Assembly (NCBI GenBank): GCA_029582155.1
Contig: CM055907.1
Location: 13,227,492-13,291,491, forward strand
Origin: Panopea generosa
Lineage: Eukaryota > Mollusca > Bivalvia > Adapedonta > Hiatellidae
Length of the DNA: 64,000 nt
Direction of reading: 5' to 3'
Shown here: piece by piece, positions 11,001 through 20,915 of the stretch
How positions within the stretch are numbered: the stretch's first letter is position 1
How the letters are laid out: every line of letters begins with the position of its first letter
The notes under the pieces: generated by a model
Told to the model about the DNA's origin: nothing
Databases searched by the model: none
Seen by the model: only the letters and a program-made list of their open reading frames with translations
Program-made: the position numbers and the translations under genes

Positions 11001-14000
11001 TGTTGAAAATAATCTAAACACCAACGGATTGAAAAACGTTGGTTTCAGAATTGGTTTTACGGTAATTAAGTCATTGGGTTTGTTGTAAAAATAAAAAATC
11101 TGGAATAAATATAGAGATGAAGTCGATTTTTTTCTTTTTTCTACACCAAAAACATGTTGGTAATCTCATTTTACAGCATAAACTTAACAGTCATGTCCAT
11201 TCCAAAGGTACCCAATGATAGAAATTACAGAGTTTATACCATCATGATCGCATCCACTTATTTTTAGTTCTGAATCTGCCCTATGTTTCATATTATACCA
11301 AGATGCAAACTAAGATTCTTAAAGAAGAACTAGTTCAATAACTGGGGATCAAACTGTCATCAGTTTAACAGTTACTTGCGAAAGGATGGTGGTTTTTCTG
11401 AAATGTCTGAAGTTATTATTTAATTCACTTTTACTGTTATAATAACTTACTTGTCACCAGGTCCCGGGGATCCACGGGGACTTCCACTCGCTCGACTTCC
11501 CAGAGGTGAATAAGGCGGAGTTCCACTGCCAGCAGGTGACCTTGACCTGGACCGGCTACTTCCTCTACTTGCTGGAGACCCAGATCTATAATTGAGCAAA
11601 CAACACAAAGTTCATTCTTCGTGGGAAGGAAACATCGGACATATATATATATATATATAGAATGCAGGGCTCTTGCTTGCACTTTTGGGAATGGGGTTGG
11701 GACCTCTGACTTCGGGGAAACTAGTGTTATTTTTTAAAGAAATTGTGGAAATTACATAGCACAAATTCCTTAATAGATGTAACAGTATATGTCTAATGTA
11801 TATATAATGTAAAAAAATGGGAGGATCAAATAGAAGACTACATTTAAATCATAATATTAAATAAATCTCCAAACTTTTCCCCCAACTATTTCTTTTTGTT
11901 TCTTTGCATTTTAAATTGCGAACTTTGCTAATCTGGATTGGGAAAAAAGGATATTATTTGCCATTCAGAATGGGGCAGAACAATGGCCCCAAAAAATGGC
12001 AAATGAGAGCCCTGGAATGTTTAAAGCAATGACTTACTCAGTGTGTAAAATATATAGTTATGATATGCATGTATATTGGAAAATTGGAAAACGATGTTTT
12101 TTTCGCCTATTCTAAAAGTTAAAAATTCATGATGTACATATTCTTCTTAAAAGGTCTCCATTTTGTTACATTAAACAACGAAGATATGATTTATTTTTTT
12201 AATGGCGTTTAGCAATATTTTCAACACATTTCAGATTGTACATGGCATATCAAGTTTAACTAGTGCAGGAAGACCTCAGAGTGAATCTGAGCAGAACCAA
12301 CGTCTTTTGCAAGCAAGTGACAAACTTTCTCACATAAAGTTTTTGGAGCTTGACCCGTTTGCCTCTCAAAAATCTATTAATACTGGCTCTACGCAGCAAA
12401 CAGATTCCAAACTATTTATACAAGCTTGGAGATTACTTCATAATCAAGCTAAAATAAATTATTAATTTACTCAACTAACCAGTAATAGTTTGTGACATAT
12501 TCAATACCGATATATGAAATTCTCTAACGGTATATCAAAAGCTTTGAATTCTTGATTTTTTTGTATAATATAAAAACTACATGTAGTTACTTTCTGCAGG
12601 GATTTACATCAGTAGAAAAATATTTATTCGATATTCATAAATTTTACACTCAAAAGAGATCATTACTTTAAAAGTATTGATATTAGATATACACGCATAA
12701 TTGAGAAGTTTTACAGCTTTATTATACATATTTTTCTTCATACCTGCTTCTTCCACTTCCAGCTGGTGATCTTGACCTACTTCTGGCTGGACTTCCTGAT
12801 ACTGATCTACTTCTACTTCTTGCACTCCCAGCTGGTGAACCAGACCTACTTCTAGCACTCCCAGCTGGTGAACCTGACCTACTTCTTGCACTTCCGGCAG
12901 GTGAACCAGACCTACTTCTGGCACTTCCGGCAGGTGAACCTGACCTGCTTCTTGCACTTCCGGCAGGCGAACCCGACCTACTTCTTGCACTTCCAGCTGG
13001 TGAACCTGACCTACTTCTTGCACTTCTGGCAGGGGAACCAGACCTACTTCTTGCACTTCGAGCAGGTGAACCTGACCTACTTCTTGCACTTCCGGCTGGT
13101 GAACCCGACCTACTTCTTGCACTTCCGGCTGGTGAACCTGACCTACTTCTTGCACTTCCGGCAGGTGAACCCGACCTACTTCTTGCACTTCCAGCAGGTG
13201 AACCTGACCTACTTCTTGCACTTCCAGCAGGTGAACCTGACCTACTTCTTGCACTTCCGGCTGGTGAACCTGACCTACTTCTTGCACTACCAGCTGGTGA
13301 ACCTGACCTACTTCTTGCGCTAGATGGAGATCCTGGTGCACTTACAGGTGAAACTGGTGCATTATTGACTGGTGACCCTGGTGCACTACCACTTTGTGTT
13401 GGTGATGGTGATCTGCTTCTGTTGTCCGGTGACCCTGGTGCACTTGCACTTCCTGAAGGGGAGGCAGGTTGACTTACTTCTTCATTACTCCCAGCTGGTG
13501 ATCCCGGTGCATTCCCATTATCATATTCAGGTGAGTCAGGTCCATCCATTCCTTTTGGAGAGCCAGGAGCACTTCCACTTTGTGCAGGGGATGCAGGAGA
13601 TCTAGGAGAACTACCAGCTGGGGAAGCAGGCTGACTCCCAGCATTAGACATTGGAGATCCTGCACCACTGCCTACAGGGGAACCAGGAGCACTGCCACCT
13701 GGGGAACCAGGTGCACTATTGTTTTGTGACTGGTAAGCAGGGGAACCAGGGGATCTTGGAGACGCTGGTCCACTACCACTCTGTGTTGGGGAAGCTGGAC
13801 CACTTCCTGTAGACATTTGATCCCCGTCTGATTGTGATGCTCCATCTAAGAGACAAAAAGTGTTGTTGTTTTTTTTAAAAAAAAAGAAGATAATATTTCA
13901 TATTTTAAGTTTATTTGAAAGAAGTTTAACACCATGTTTAACACATTACAGGGTAATATAATGTCAACTAACGTTAATGGAGGAAGAAGACCTCAGAATG

Positions 14001-17000
14001 AATCTGAGCAGAAACATCATTCTTACGCAAGTTACTGGAAAAATTAAAAAGTATTATGTAGTCAGGGTTTCCCCCAGAGTCATAACGCATGGTGCATGCA
14101 CAGCCCCTTCAAAAGATTTTCGTTGCGACTATGTTAGATAATCCCATTACACAAGCCAATCAGTTATTAAACAAGTGACCATGAACATGAACATATAAGT
14201 TTTTATTTACCCTCGCGCTTTGAACCAGTCATTTTGACTAGCAGGATAAGATGATTATGCATTTCTGTGATGATTAATGAGTGATGGATGAGGATGATTT
14301 CACATAATTAGACGTATCGACATTCTAGCTTGAAGTTTATCTTTAGCTATGTTGCATTATCATAATTATTTTCTTGGATTCGGTGCTTACTATTTACTAA
14401 CTTTGATTATACATGTACTTATAATAAAATTAAATGTATAACCTGACGTTTGTTATAATGTGTAGATTAATTGACAAAAAAAATATATTTGGTGGTAGAG
14501 ATGAACTGACTTATGATGGTTTGGTTGCAATGGAATATATAAAATATGGCTTATTTTAGAACATATTTTGATGGTTAAAGCTACTATCATGCTATATGTA
14601 TATATGAACAGTATCAGCTGAATAAGGTATAATCCATCAGCATATTGCATTTTTTTTTTAAAAAAACTGACCAGTCACTGTGAATCGATCCATTTTGCAT
14701 CAATAATGATACAGAATGGTTTAAGAGTGTGTTAAAACAAAATAAAGTTAAACTGTGAAAAATGTATAATAGGGCACCCGGCAGCTCGCGCATACCTTAA
14801 AAGCGCCAATAGTAAAATCATTTTAAAAAATCGAATATCATCTCAGATCAGATCTGAAATGAAATGATTAACAATTACTGGTCCCTGATATTTAGAATAA
14901 AAAAAATAGTTTTGTGTAACTCTATATTGAATATCAGGATGATAGTATCCATAATATTCCCTATAACTGCTCTCAGTAGTGTGTATTGAGTGCCATAAGC
15001 CATATAATCCTGTACAAACAGGTACGTTATTATTTTTATGCTATGAATTTGCATAATGTTTGCATAATAATTGCGTATATGTTATCAACTATTAAAAATA
15101 AGTTGATTGTATAAGGTATATATGATTATTAAACGTATAATCATATAAATGATTATAAACATGTTAAAATCGCATAAATGTCCACAAAGACACAATGTAT
15201 AATCGAATATGATGCGAGCATGTTTATATTAAGTGTACATGAAAGTGTTTATGCCATACATTTGGTAATTTTCATCTCACGGTTATTGTTTTCCATCTAC
15301 AATCATGGATAGTACCTTTAATTTGATTTGTCAAAGCTAGATCTTATCTTGGCACTGATTGGTTGATTTAAAATTCAAGCTCAATAAATTGAAAATTGGC
15401 CAATCAGCAGCAAGTACCGTAAAATTTACTGATTGGATGGATTTCAATCCGGTATATAAGCCTAACTCGACAATTTTGGACATGTGCTAGATTCTGACAA
15501 ACACCACAATACAGATGCCTTCCTAACGGTCCGTACTCTGCAGTGGAGATGTCAGGCTAGCAAATGTAAATAGTATATTTACAGAACCGTTAGATGAGAA
15601 AAAGGTAATTCACTGGTGTATCCAGTGTATTTGGATGGTGATACACAGATTACTTATAAAAGTATGCGATATGGCATTTCAGGCTGTCACTCTGGTGCAG
15701 AAACATCAAATTACGTAAGTGACCATGTGATCAATTGACCTATTTCACAGATTTGTCAATGACTCACAAGTGTGAACTGGGGGTGAGAACAGGTAAGCCA
15801 ATTAGACCAAGTCATTTGAAGGTTACTCCGCCTCAATATAAAATGCGGTGCCCTGTGAAATTTCTTGATCCAAGATTGTTTTTCACAAGATTTAAAATCG
15901 ACTACTGACCAAGGTGTCGGCATAACCTTTCATTTGATTCATTAACCTCCCAATCATGTGAAGTGTGCGTAGTACCTATGTATGCAATCAATCGGGACGA
16001 AACACTTAATAAAGTGTGTCACGACCATTCTCTGATCAAGACAACTAGAAATAGATTGCAGTGTATAGTAAGGGCTTTAAATGCAAGTAAGCAAAACAAT
16101 GAAATCATAAAGGGTTTTCTCAGCATCTTATTTCAACAAAGCAAGAATAAAATCCCCACTTAAAATTGTTAATTTTGTACATAAATTGAAGAAAAAGTAT
16201 GAAAAACACTGATATTGCCTGCCGAATGTTAACAAATTTGAGAAACCCGGTCTAAAGTCGACACCTTCAAAAGTTTTATCCTAAAAAATCGGTGCATCGG
16301 TTATATTCATAAAATACACTGACACCTAATGGAAATTACAGAATCAAACATTAAAAATGCAAACTTCTCAATTGTATTAACATTGAAATATGAGAAGTTG
16401 TCCATTTATAAAAACTCCTTTACTTTATTTTTATGGCAATAATATTCTAATATAGAATAGAAATATATATTTGAAATGCATATCAATGGATAGTTGGGTA
16501 CCCCCGATTTCTCAGCACCTTATTTCAACAAATAAAATCCCCACTTAAAACGGTTTAAATTTTTAACATAGAATCGGATTAAAGCGTTTTCGTTCATTGG
16601 AAATACCCAGATGTGGTGACGGTCAAAATTTGGTTACTGTGGTCCCATTTATGCAGGAAATTTAGGGGATAGGGAAAAAATTTTTTTTAAGAATTTAAAT
16701 CTATATGTGTTTACTTTTATAAAATAAGTATTCATTTGGAAATACACAAATATTATATGAAAAATAATGTGCTTCTATATTGAATCAAACACAAAAACAT
16801 TTAAATATGACTAGTCATCAAGGACTCTCATAGAATAGGATAGGAAACTTGTGTTGGATAGGAAACTTGCATCCCCAGCTTAATTGTTGATGAAATAGCA
16901 CGCAAAGGATTAATTATTTGGATAGATATTGAAGCTTGAAGGAAAATGTATCATAATTAACTTGTCGTTATTTTAGCTGCAGTATAGATATTTTGTAATC

Positions 17001-20000
17001 AAAAGTGTTTCAGCAATTTTAAACACAATTTTCTGGGAATGGTATTGTTTTGATGAGAATATCTCTCTGCAATGCAAGAATTTTGAATTTGAATTTTGAA
17101 TGGAAGTTAAGATAATTGAAAACGAGATAATGCAAGATATTTGTAAATACATGAGCATTCACAAAATCTTAATCAGTTTCCTTTCCTTCTCTATATATTC
17201 CTTGCTAGTCATCCATTAAAGAAAACTTTAAATTTCTTTGTATTCATTTTGTTGCAGCAATATTTTAAATAGAAACACATACTTAAAAATGTACCATTCA
17301 TGAGTGTCAAACGTTAAAAAAAGTCAACAAAAAGAGGGGACACCCCTCCCGTACCAACCCCTCCCATTTTTAGCTTGCCTTCAAAAATTCCTGTGGGTGG
17401 GGGACCCTCTATAGAACATAATGTAATGACACCTACTTGTCTAATTAATGATAATGGGATTTAACAATAGTAAGGTACAATGGAAAACTTAATTATGTGT
17501 CAGGCACAGTTGGTAGCATGTCTGACCTATCAATCCATGGTTCATGAGTTTGAATACCCATCTAGCCAAGTCTCTTATGATGATTGATTTGAGACATTGC
17601 ATCTCATTGTGGTTTGTCTGTCACTACTGATTTAAGTGGGAATATTAGAAAAAATAATATTTTAAAGTCAAAATAAAATATGTGTAACTCGATTTTAAAT
17701 GGATAGATAGGGTCCTCATTTTGCCAGTTTTTGTGGTTGATATTGAGTTCCATTGAATACCCCTTGCCTTGAATAAACATTTCCCCAATAATTTTACTGA
17801 AAAGTTCCCCTTGAGAAAATAAAAATAGATGATTTCTGAGATTTTTCATATAGTTTATGTTTTCTCTCACAAATACTATATAAATATAGCATAATTATAC
17901 TGGAATAAAGAAGTTTGTTAATATTTATCAATCTGCAAAAAACAGATATAGTCCAAAACCCAGTCTATGACATTTTTAACATGACTACAAAAGTTTTCAT
18001 AATGTACAGCCCGACTTTTCCTATAACTTCATATCAAAGTGTAACAATCTGAGCAAGATGTTGGGAGAATATTTATGTAGATTCTATGCTGAAACTAAAT
18101 AAAATAGAACTTACATGCCAACTTTGGTTCTTCTGTTATTGACAGCTTCTACAATATGTGATTTTTGAATGTCACTAGTCCAAAGGACTACAGTCCTGAA
18201 CAGACTGATTTATTATAATTACTAGTATCTTTGAGACTTTAGACCTTCTGAAATTTACAAGAAAGGATTCCCCTTTACCCATGAAAATGACGCAAAATAC
18301 CCCTCCATTAACCCCTTAGAGGGTCTTTGCACCTCCCTTTCACAGACTGAAGTGAAGTATGCACCCTCAATGCAGGTTCTCTGAATTTCTCAATAAGAGA
18401 GTTAGTTAGAGGCCTAAACTGAAACTGACTAGGTCGAGATCAGGGGTCGTATTCATTAACCATTCTTGAGAATATTCTTAGACTTGAGCTTGACAATCAA
18501 AAGTTCAACCTTAGATATTTCATTTACAATGACAAATAGAATAATTGTGATAGTGTATTTGACTATATATTAGGTGTCTATATTACATGCTTGCAAATTT
18601 TGGTCTCAAAATATGGTCTCTAAAAGTTTTTTCAAAATTCATTCTTTAGTTCAAGTCTAAGAATATTCTTAAAACTGGTTGATGAATACCACCCCAGTCT
18701 TTGGGCAAATTGTGTACAAGCTTTTTTAGATTTTATGAGAATTTGAACAGGCCAAAAAAGTGATTTTAAAACAGTCTTCTAGCCTGCAGTCGGTTCTTAT
18801 TGAGAACCTTTGAGCATGGCAAACAAATAAGTTTTTAACCCTTTACTTCATATAGACGCCTTTGGACACTTCTAATATAGACGCCTTTGGACACCTCTAA
18901 TATAGAAGGCTTTTAAATTATTATATCTGAACTCTTCCTGCACTGTTTTTAAAGGAATTCTGTGATTGGTGCCGGAAAACGCATATCTATGGAGCAGGCC
19001 TTCTAAAGTTCCAAAATGCAAATCGGTCCAGGTTTTTTACTACCGTAAGAATCCCACTTTTTTAAAAAAATTGCCTTACATTATGCCTTTACATGTATGC
19101 ATACCCCACCCACCATGTCAGCAGCATCATGTATTTTTCTGCGTTTATTTATTAATAAGGAGTATATTTCAAGTTTATTTGTGTATTATTTATAACATAC
19201 TTTACCACAATGTGTACATTTTAATGACTGACATTATGTTTCCGCGTTACTGAATAATTTTCATTATATTAAAAAAGACGTGCTTCATAGCGATAGACTC
19301 TTCCGATAAACTTCCCTTATATCGTCAATGGTTTAGTCGAAATTGACATCATTTCGCACAGCAGGTGACAAAAGAAACGGATTATTGGGTCAAATGATAT
19401 TGCCGCAAGGCATATTTCACAGGTCAGTATGGCATGATAAGAGCAATTTATGAGATTTTATACAACCGATAGAAAATATCTGGACCGATTTTTTATTGAA
19501 ATTTGAAAATATTTGGACCGATTTTTTATTAAACTTTGAAACGAAAACCGGTTTTGAACTTCAGAAATTGGTCCAAAAACTGAAAAACCGGCAATTTTAG
19601 AAGGCCTGCTATGGAGTAAATGGTTAAGGAAGGTCTACTATCTGTGAAATTTGTGTGTATACATATATATACCTTGATCCATATCTTCCTCAGCCCTATC
19701 TTCTCCCTGTTGTCCCTGTAATCAATACAAGTCATTAAGCATTTCTCCATGAAGAATAAACAAAGTTTTAACCATTCCAAATTGAGTATGAAACTGTTTT
19801 CAGTTATGTACACATTTTCATAACTGTTGAAAAAATAAACTTATGTTTTTTCCCTTATTCCAATGAAAATGCTGCTTAACTCCAATAGTATCGATCATGT
19901 TCCTAAAATCATGAAAAAAAATGCTGAGTAAGACAAAACTGAAAGAGTTGAAAATATCGAATGAATAATAATAACCAATAATTGTCTATAATAATGTACA

Positions 20001-20453
20001 TAAAATACAGTCAGTGATTCATTTTAGTGTACGAATGATATATATGTATAAAATAGCAGCTACCTCATTTAATCTGTACTCAAAGTCTTGTTCATCCTGC
20101 AATGGCGTACCACCTCCCTCTCCTGAAACAGTAATGAGGAATCTGTGGCACAAAAACAAACAGCAGAATTTTAGGTGATCTTTTTAACATTTATACAAAT
20201 AATGACCCATGAATTTTCAAATCAATTCCTAGTTGGCAAGCCATTGCGTCAAAAATTGTAACCAAACATTTTAACATAAAGAAAATAATAGGAAGATTTG
20301 CTGAATTTCAAAAATTCAGTAATTCTTTTGAAAGTGTGATATGCTGAAAATTTAATTTCCGTCTTATGCGTTAAATCATCACAAGTTAATCAAAAAATAG
20401 TATCAGAGTTTAAGACATATATTCCAATTACCTGGTGAGTCGTCGATATCCAT
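4908..20453 (-). CDS. IWS1: IWS1 homologue (Spt6-interacting elongation factor), N-terminal part, 8 coding exons, incomplete at 3' end
   Basis: IWS1/Spn1 binds Spt6 and RNA polymerase II in the nucleus and couples elongation to chromatin and mRNA processing. Coding exons, in transcription order: 20453-20432, 20122-20064, 19715-19673, 13845-12744, 11585-11451, 9868-9830, 5910-5804, 5028-4908. All have GT-AG introns and the phases agree at every junction, giving about 542 residues. The start MDIDDSPGE is followed by an acidic stretch, then a long Ser/Pro/Gly/Arg-rich region with 15 full 11-residue repeats, then acidic blocks including DIFGSSDEEEEFEGF. That block resembles the acidic DLFG...EEEEFTGF stretch of vertebrate IWS1 and is the main basis for the name. 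The structured TFIIS-N-like C-terminal domain is not found in positions 1-4907, so the gene continues beyond the left edge. Identity is strong from the acidic block and low-complexity layout, but the diagnostic domain is unseen; another acidic SR-like nuclear protein is the alternative. Confidence 0.85.
5804..5910 (-). CDS. IWS1: IWS1 coding exon 7 (acidic DIFG/EEEFEGF motif)
   Basis: 107 nt reading DLVADIFGSSDEEEEFEGFG then EADVEATARKKEKKT. This is the segment that most resembles vertebrate IWS1 upstream of its conserved C-terminal domain. The acceptor AG is at 5912-5911 and the donor gtaat starts at 5803. The final single base completes Ala with exon 8. Confidence 0.88.
6040..7950. mobile_element. 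PIF/Harbinger-like non-autonomous DNA transposon, copy 2
   Basis: 1911 bp, same ends as copy 1 and closely similar throughout by eye. The target duplication is TAA (6037-6039 and 7951-7953). It differs from copy 1 by small indels, including an extra internal segment near 7685-7700 and a shorter C-run. It lies in IWS1 intron 6, so two copies sit within 5.2 kb in the same orientation. Confidence 0.87.
7954..8133. mobile_element. MITE with AATTAATTGCTAGATTATC ends, copy 3 (degenerate)
   Basis: The left end GTCATAATAAATTAATTGCT then AGATTATCATC and the right end TTTGGATGATAAACTAACAA are diverged matches to the family. It starts right at the edge of the Harbinger-like copy 2. Confidence 0.55.
8547..8857 (+). 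mobile_element. SINE family C, full-length copy
   Basis: tRNA-like head with GTCTTGTGGTAGTGTCCGCC and GGTTTGATCCCC. The body has GCTTCCTCGCTTGACGCTCA, AGTGTGACAGCGCTAAGAAT and GTTGAAAGCGCCGCTAACAC. It ends in a (CAA)n tail. It is in IWS1 intron 6. Confidence 0.8.
9252..9416. mobile_element. Short MITE with TACAGTCAAACCT ends, copy 3
   Basis: Begins TACAGTGACACCTGTGTAAG and ends AAGACAGGTTTGACCGTA. The interior contains TTAAGCAGCCACTTGTCTTA, a motif shared with 62645. It is in IWS1 intron 6. Confidence 0.55.
9503..9662 (-). mobile_element. SINE family A, reverse partial copy
   Basis: Shares GGAAGACCTC-type, GAACCACCATCCTTCC-type and CAACATAT...TTTTAATGGGGTTT motifs (body and tail). The tRNA head is missing. 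It is in IWS1 intron 6. Confidence 0.6.
9830..9868 (-). CDS. IWS1: IWS1 coding exon 6 (micro-exon)
   Basis: A 39-nt exon encoding KHKIKGSDDESDKE across its junctions. The acceptor is ttttttcag and the donor gtaagt (9829-9824). It joins basic residues to the acidic block. It was found only by splice signals and frame continuity. Confidence 0.78.
11451..11585 (-). CDS. IWS1: IWS1 coding exon 5
   Basis: 135 nt continuing the Ser/Gly/Pro/Arg-rich region (SGSPASRGSSRSRSRSPAGS, then a GTPPYSP stretch). The donor is a perfect gtaagt at 11450-11445 and the acceptor AG is at 11587-11586. Phases match exons 4 and 6. Confidence 0.85.
11665..12014. mobile_element. CAGGG-ended MITE with 5-bp duplication (IWS1 intron 4)
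   Basis: 350 bp with ends CAGGGCTCT and AGAGCCCTG. The inverted repeat is imperfect over about 25 bp. A GAATG duplication flanks it (11660-11664 and 12015-12019). It has the same end type and duplication length as the element at 32689, which suggests one hAT-related lineage. Confidence 0.7.
12193..12350 (-). mobile_element. SINE family A, reverse partial copy
   Basis: Body and tail in reverse: TTTAATGGCGTTTAGCAATA, GGAAGACCTCAGAGTGAAT and CAAACTTTCTCACATAAA. It is in IWS1 intron 4 and lacks the head. Confidence 0.6.
12744..13845 (-). CDS. IWS1: IWS1 coding exon 4: giant low-complexity exon with coding minisatellite
   Basis: 1102 nt, 366 whole codons plus 2-nt overhangs at each end. The first part is Ser/Pro/Gly-rich with many GSP and ASP motifs (for example SGSGPASP). 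The second part has 15 full copies of an 11-residue unit, SARSRSGSPAG, in two of which the last Gly is Arg. The exon ends SGRS and splices to give Arg. The repeats correspond to a 33-bp minisatellite at about 12807-13323. Such RS/SP-rich disordered sequence is a typical substrate of SR and proline-directed kinases (inference). Open frames on both strands here are artefacts of the stop-free repeat. Confidence 0.88.
12807..13323 (-). repeat. 33-bp coding minisatellite in IWS1
   Basis: About 15 units of 33 bp encode the 11-residue repeat. Units differ mainly at third codon positions and at the Gly/Arg final codon, which suggests selection on the protein with ongoing unit turnover (inference). 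Confidence 0.92.
13918..14046 (-). mobile_element. SINE family A, reverse partial copy
   Basis: Contains GGAGGAAGAAGACCTCAGAA, TGAATCTGAGCAGAAAC and CGCAAGTTACTGG, matching the family body in reverse. It is in IWS1 intron 3, about 70 bp upstream of exon 4. Confidence 0.6.
14050..15335. other. IWS1 intron 3 interior, nothing recognised
   Basis: AT-rich sequence, no exon, SINE or inverted-repeat element was recognised between the SINE A fragment and the candidate promoter. Confidence 0.5.
15340..15480 (+). promoter_or_regulatory. Candidate CCAAT/TATA promoter nested in IWS1 intron
   Basis: ATTGG (reverse CCAAT) pentamers occur at 15358, 15395 and 15432, exactly 37 bp apart. A forward CCAAT overlaps at 15400-15404. 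A TATATAAG box is at 15453-15460, 21 nt after the third ATTGG begins. Regularly spaced NF-Y sites upstream of a TATA box are typical of a strong polymerase II promoter (established for several regulated genes). Transcription would start near 15485 on the plus strand, antisense to IWS1. This is a sequence-only prediction. Confidence 0.45.
15485..16166 (+). ncRNA. Candidate spliced transcript downstream of the nested promoter
   Basis: Possible exons: about 15485-15604 (donor gtaatt), 15683-15714 (acceptor atttcag, donor gtaagt) and 15751-15792 (acceptor tttcacag, donor gtaagc). A last exon may run to an AATAAA at about 16146. A short frame, starting MRKRLSLW at 15594, stays open across the three mini-exons. 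Another frame (RSVLCSGDVRLANVNSIFTE) also reads through the first junction but stops in the third exon. No known protein was recognised, so this may be non-coding, a retro-element product or chance. Confidence 0.25.
16116..16550 (+). repeat. Direct duplication carrying AATAAA
   Basis: About 45 nt at 16116-16166 recur at 16508-16550: TTCTCAGCA(T/C)CTTATTT, then CAACAAA, then AATAAAATCCCCACTTAAAA. The two copies lie 392 bp apart. They may be a duplicated 3' end of the candidate transcript above or part of an unrecognised element. Confidence 0.55.
16870..17155 (+). repeat. Dispersed repeat X, copy 1
   Basis: Shares, in opposite orientation, several blocks with 49890-50290: GGTATTGTTTTGATGAGAAT, CTGCAGTATA, GAAGTTAAGATAATTGAAAA and GGATTAATTATTTGG. 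Family and ends are unknown. It is in IWS1 intron 3. Confidence 0.6.
17496..17645 (+). mobile_element. SINE family B, 5' part
   Basis: CACAGTTGGTAGCATGTCTG and CATGAGTTTGAATACCCATC, then GATTGATTTGAGACATTGCA and GTCACTACTGATTTAAGTGG. The 3' half is absent. It is in IWS1 intron 3. Confidence 0.65.
18443..18695. mobile_element. MITE with about 50-bp inverted repeats
   Basis: 253 bp. The left end GGGGTCGTATTCATTAACC is mirrored by the right end GGTTGATGAATACCACCCC, and complementarity continues through GAATATTCTTAGACTTGA. No clear target duplication was found. It is in IWS1 intron 3. Confidence 0.7.
18835..19627. mobile_element. piggyBac-like TTAA element with internal minisatellite, copy 1 (interrupted)
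   Basis: Flanked by TTAA at 18835-18838 and 19624-19627. The ends are inverted repeats (CCCTTTACTTCATA against CCATTTACTCCATA). The interior has two to three 25-bp units of the GACGCCTTTGGACACC type. A second transposon (18995-19608) is inserted near the right end. It has no coding capacity. It is one of three copies in the window. Confidence 0.75.
18995..19608. mobile_element. hAT-like non-autonomous element nested in the TTAA element
   Basis: 614 bp with perfect 13-bp terminal inverted repeats CAGGCCTTCTAAA and an exact 8-bp target duplication CTATGGAG (18987-18994 and 19609-19616). Removing it and one duplication copy restores the right end seen in the sister elements (CTATGGAGTAA...TTAA). 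That proves nested insertion. An 8-bp duplication with CAG...CTG ends is typical of hAT transposons. Confidence 0.85.
19673..19715 (-). CDS. IWS1: IWS1 coding exon 3
   Basis: 43 nt that read GQQGEDRAEEDMDQ plus one base. The acceptor is ...ttacag and the donor is gtatat. It is followed by the largest intron of the visible gene (19672-13846, 5.8 kb), which is filled with transposable elements and a candidate nested promoter. Confidence 0.82.
20064..20122 (-). CDS. IWS1: IWS1 coding exon 2
   Basis: 59 nt with a polypyrimidine-AG acceptor (AG at 20124-20123) and a GT donor at 20063-20062. Reads EGGGTPLQDEQDFEYRLNE in phase with exon 1 and ends on a codon boundary. Confidence 0.85.
20432..20453 (-). 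CDS. IWS1: IWS1 coding exon 1 (start codon)
   Basis: The ATG is the complement of 20451-20453. The exon encodes MDIDDSP plus one base and ends at a GT donor (20431-20430). The one-base overhang joins the next exon to make Gly. No in-frame upstream extension was needed: the N-terminus is short and acidic as expected. The 5' UTR should lie in 20454-21000. Confidence 0.85.
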
Positions 20454-20714
20454 TTTATTCCAGGTGTTCTCTCAAAATAGTTTAAATATGTTTTGTCAGT
20501 CAAAATGTGTTTTTTTCTTTCGTTGTGTCTCACAAAAAATGAAAAGAATAGAGGTTTTCCGAATGAATTATGATGGTTTGGTAATATATCAAACACTAAT
20601 AGCATTTAGGTATGAGTTACCATCGTCAAATTCAAGGCTAACTATACGGGACGGTAGCCGCAGTATTGTGGATATGTAGTGATATATAGTGACCAAATGT
20701 TGCGGATTAAACCT

Positions 20715-20783
20715 ACCAAACGACACGACACGACACACGACACACGATACACAAACAACACAGCACACAACACAACACACAAC
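20715..20783. repeat. AC-rich simple repeat
   Basis: Irregular runs of CGACA, CACA and ACAACA units between the two gene starts. It is low complexity and could reflect slippage. No function is implied. Confidence 0.6.
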
Positions 20784-20845
20784 ATGAATGACTGAATCCT
20801 TTGATGGAATCGACTTAATAAATGGCTTTTAAAACGAGCGTTCAT

Positions 20846-20915
20846 ATATAAGAGCAAGAGACATAATAAAAAATGTATTATGTCTCTGATTAGAGCCCTT
20901 GCTTGTATATATTAA
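20846..20915. repeat. Hairpin-forming inverted repeat between the genes
   Basis: A perfect 12-bp inverted repeat (AGAGACATAATA and its complement) with a 7-nt loop. It is flanked by further imperfect complementarity (ATAAGAGCAAG against CTTGCTTGTAT). It could be a short MITE remnant or a transcribed hairpin. Confidence 0.6.

Noticed and set aside
12868..13323. 151-codon plus-strand frame with repeated YFLHF
   Set aside because: Antisense shadow of the same 33-bp repeat, which happens to lack stops on both strands.
12604..13341. 245-codon minus-strand frame rich in QEVGQVH
   Set aside because: It is a shifted frame over the IWS1 coding minisatellite. The RS/SP frame has matching splice junctions on both sides and this one does not.
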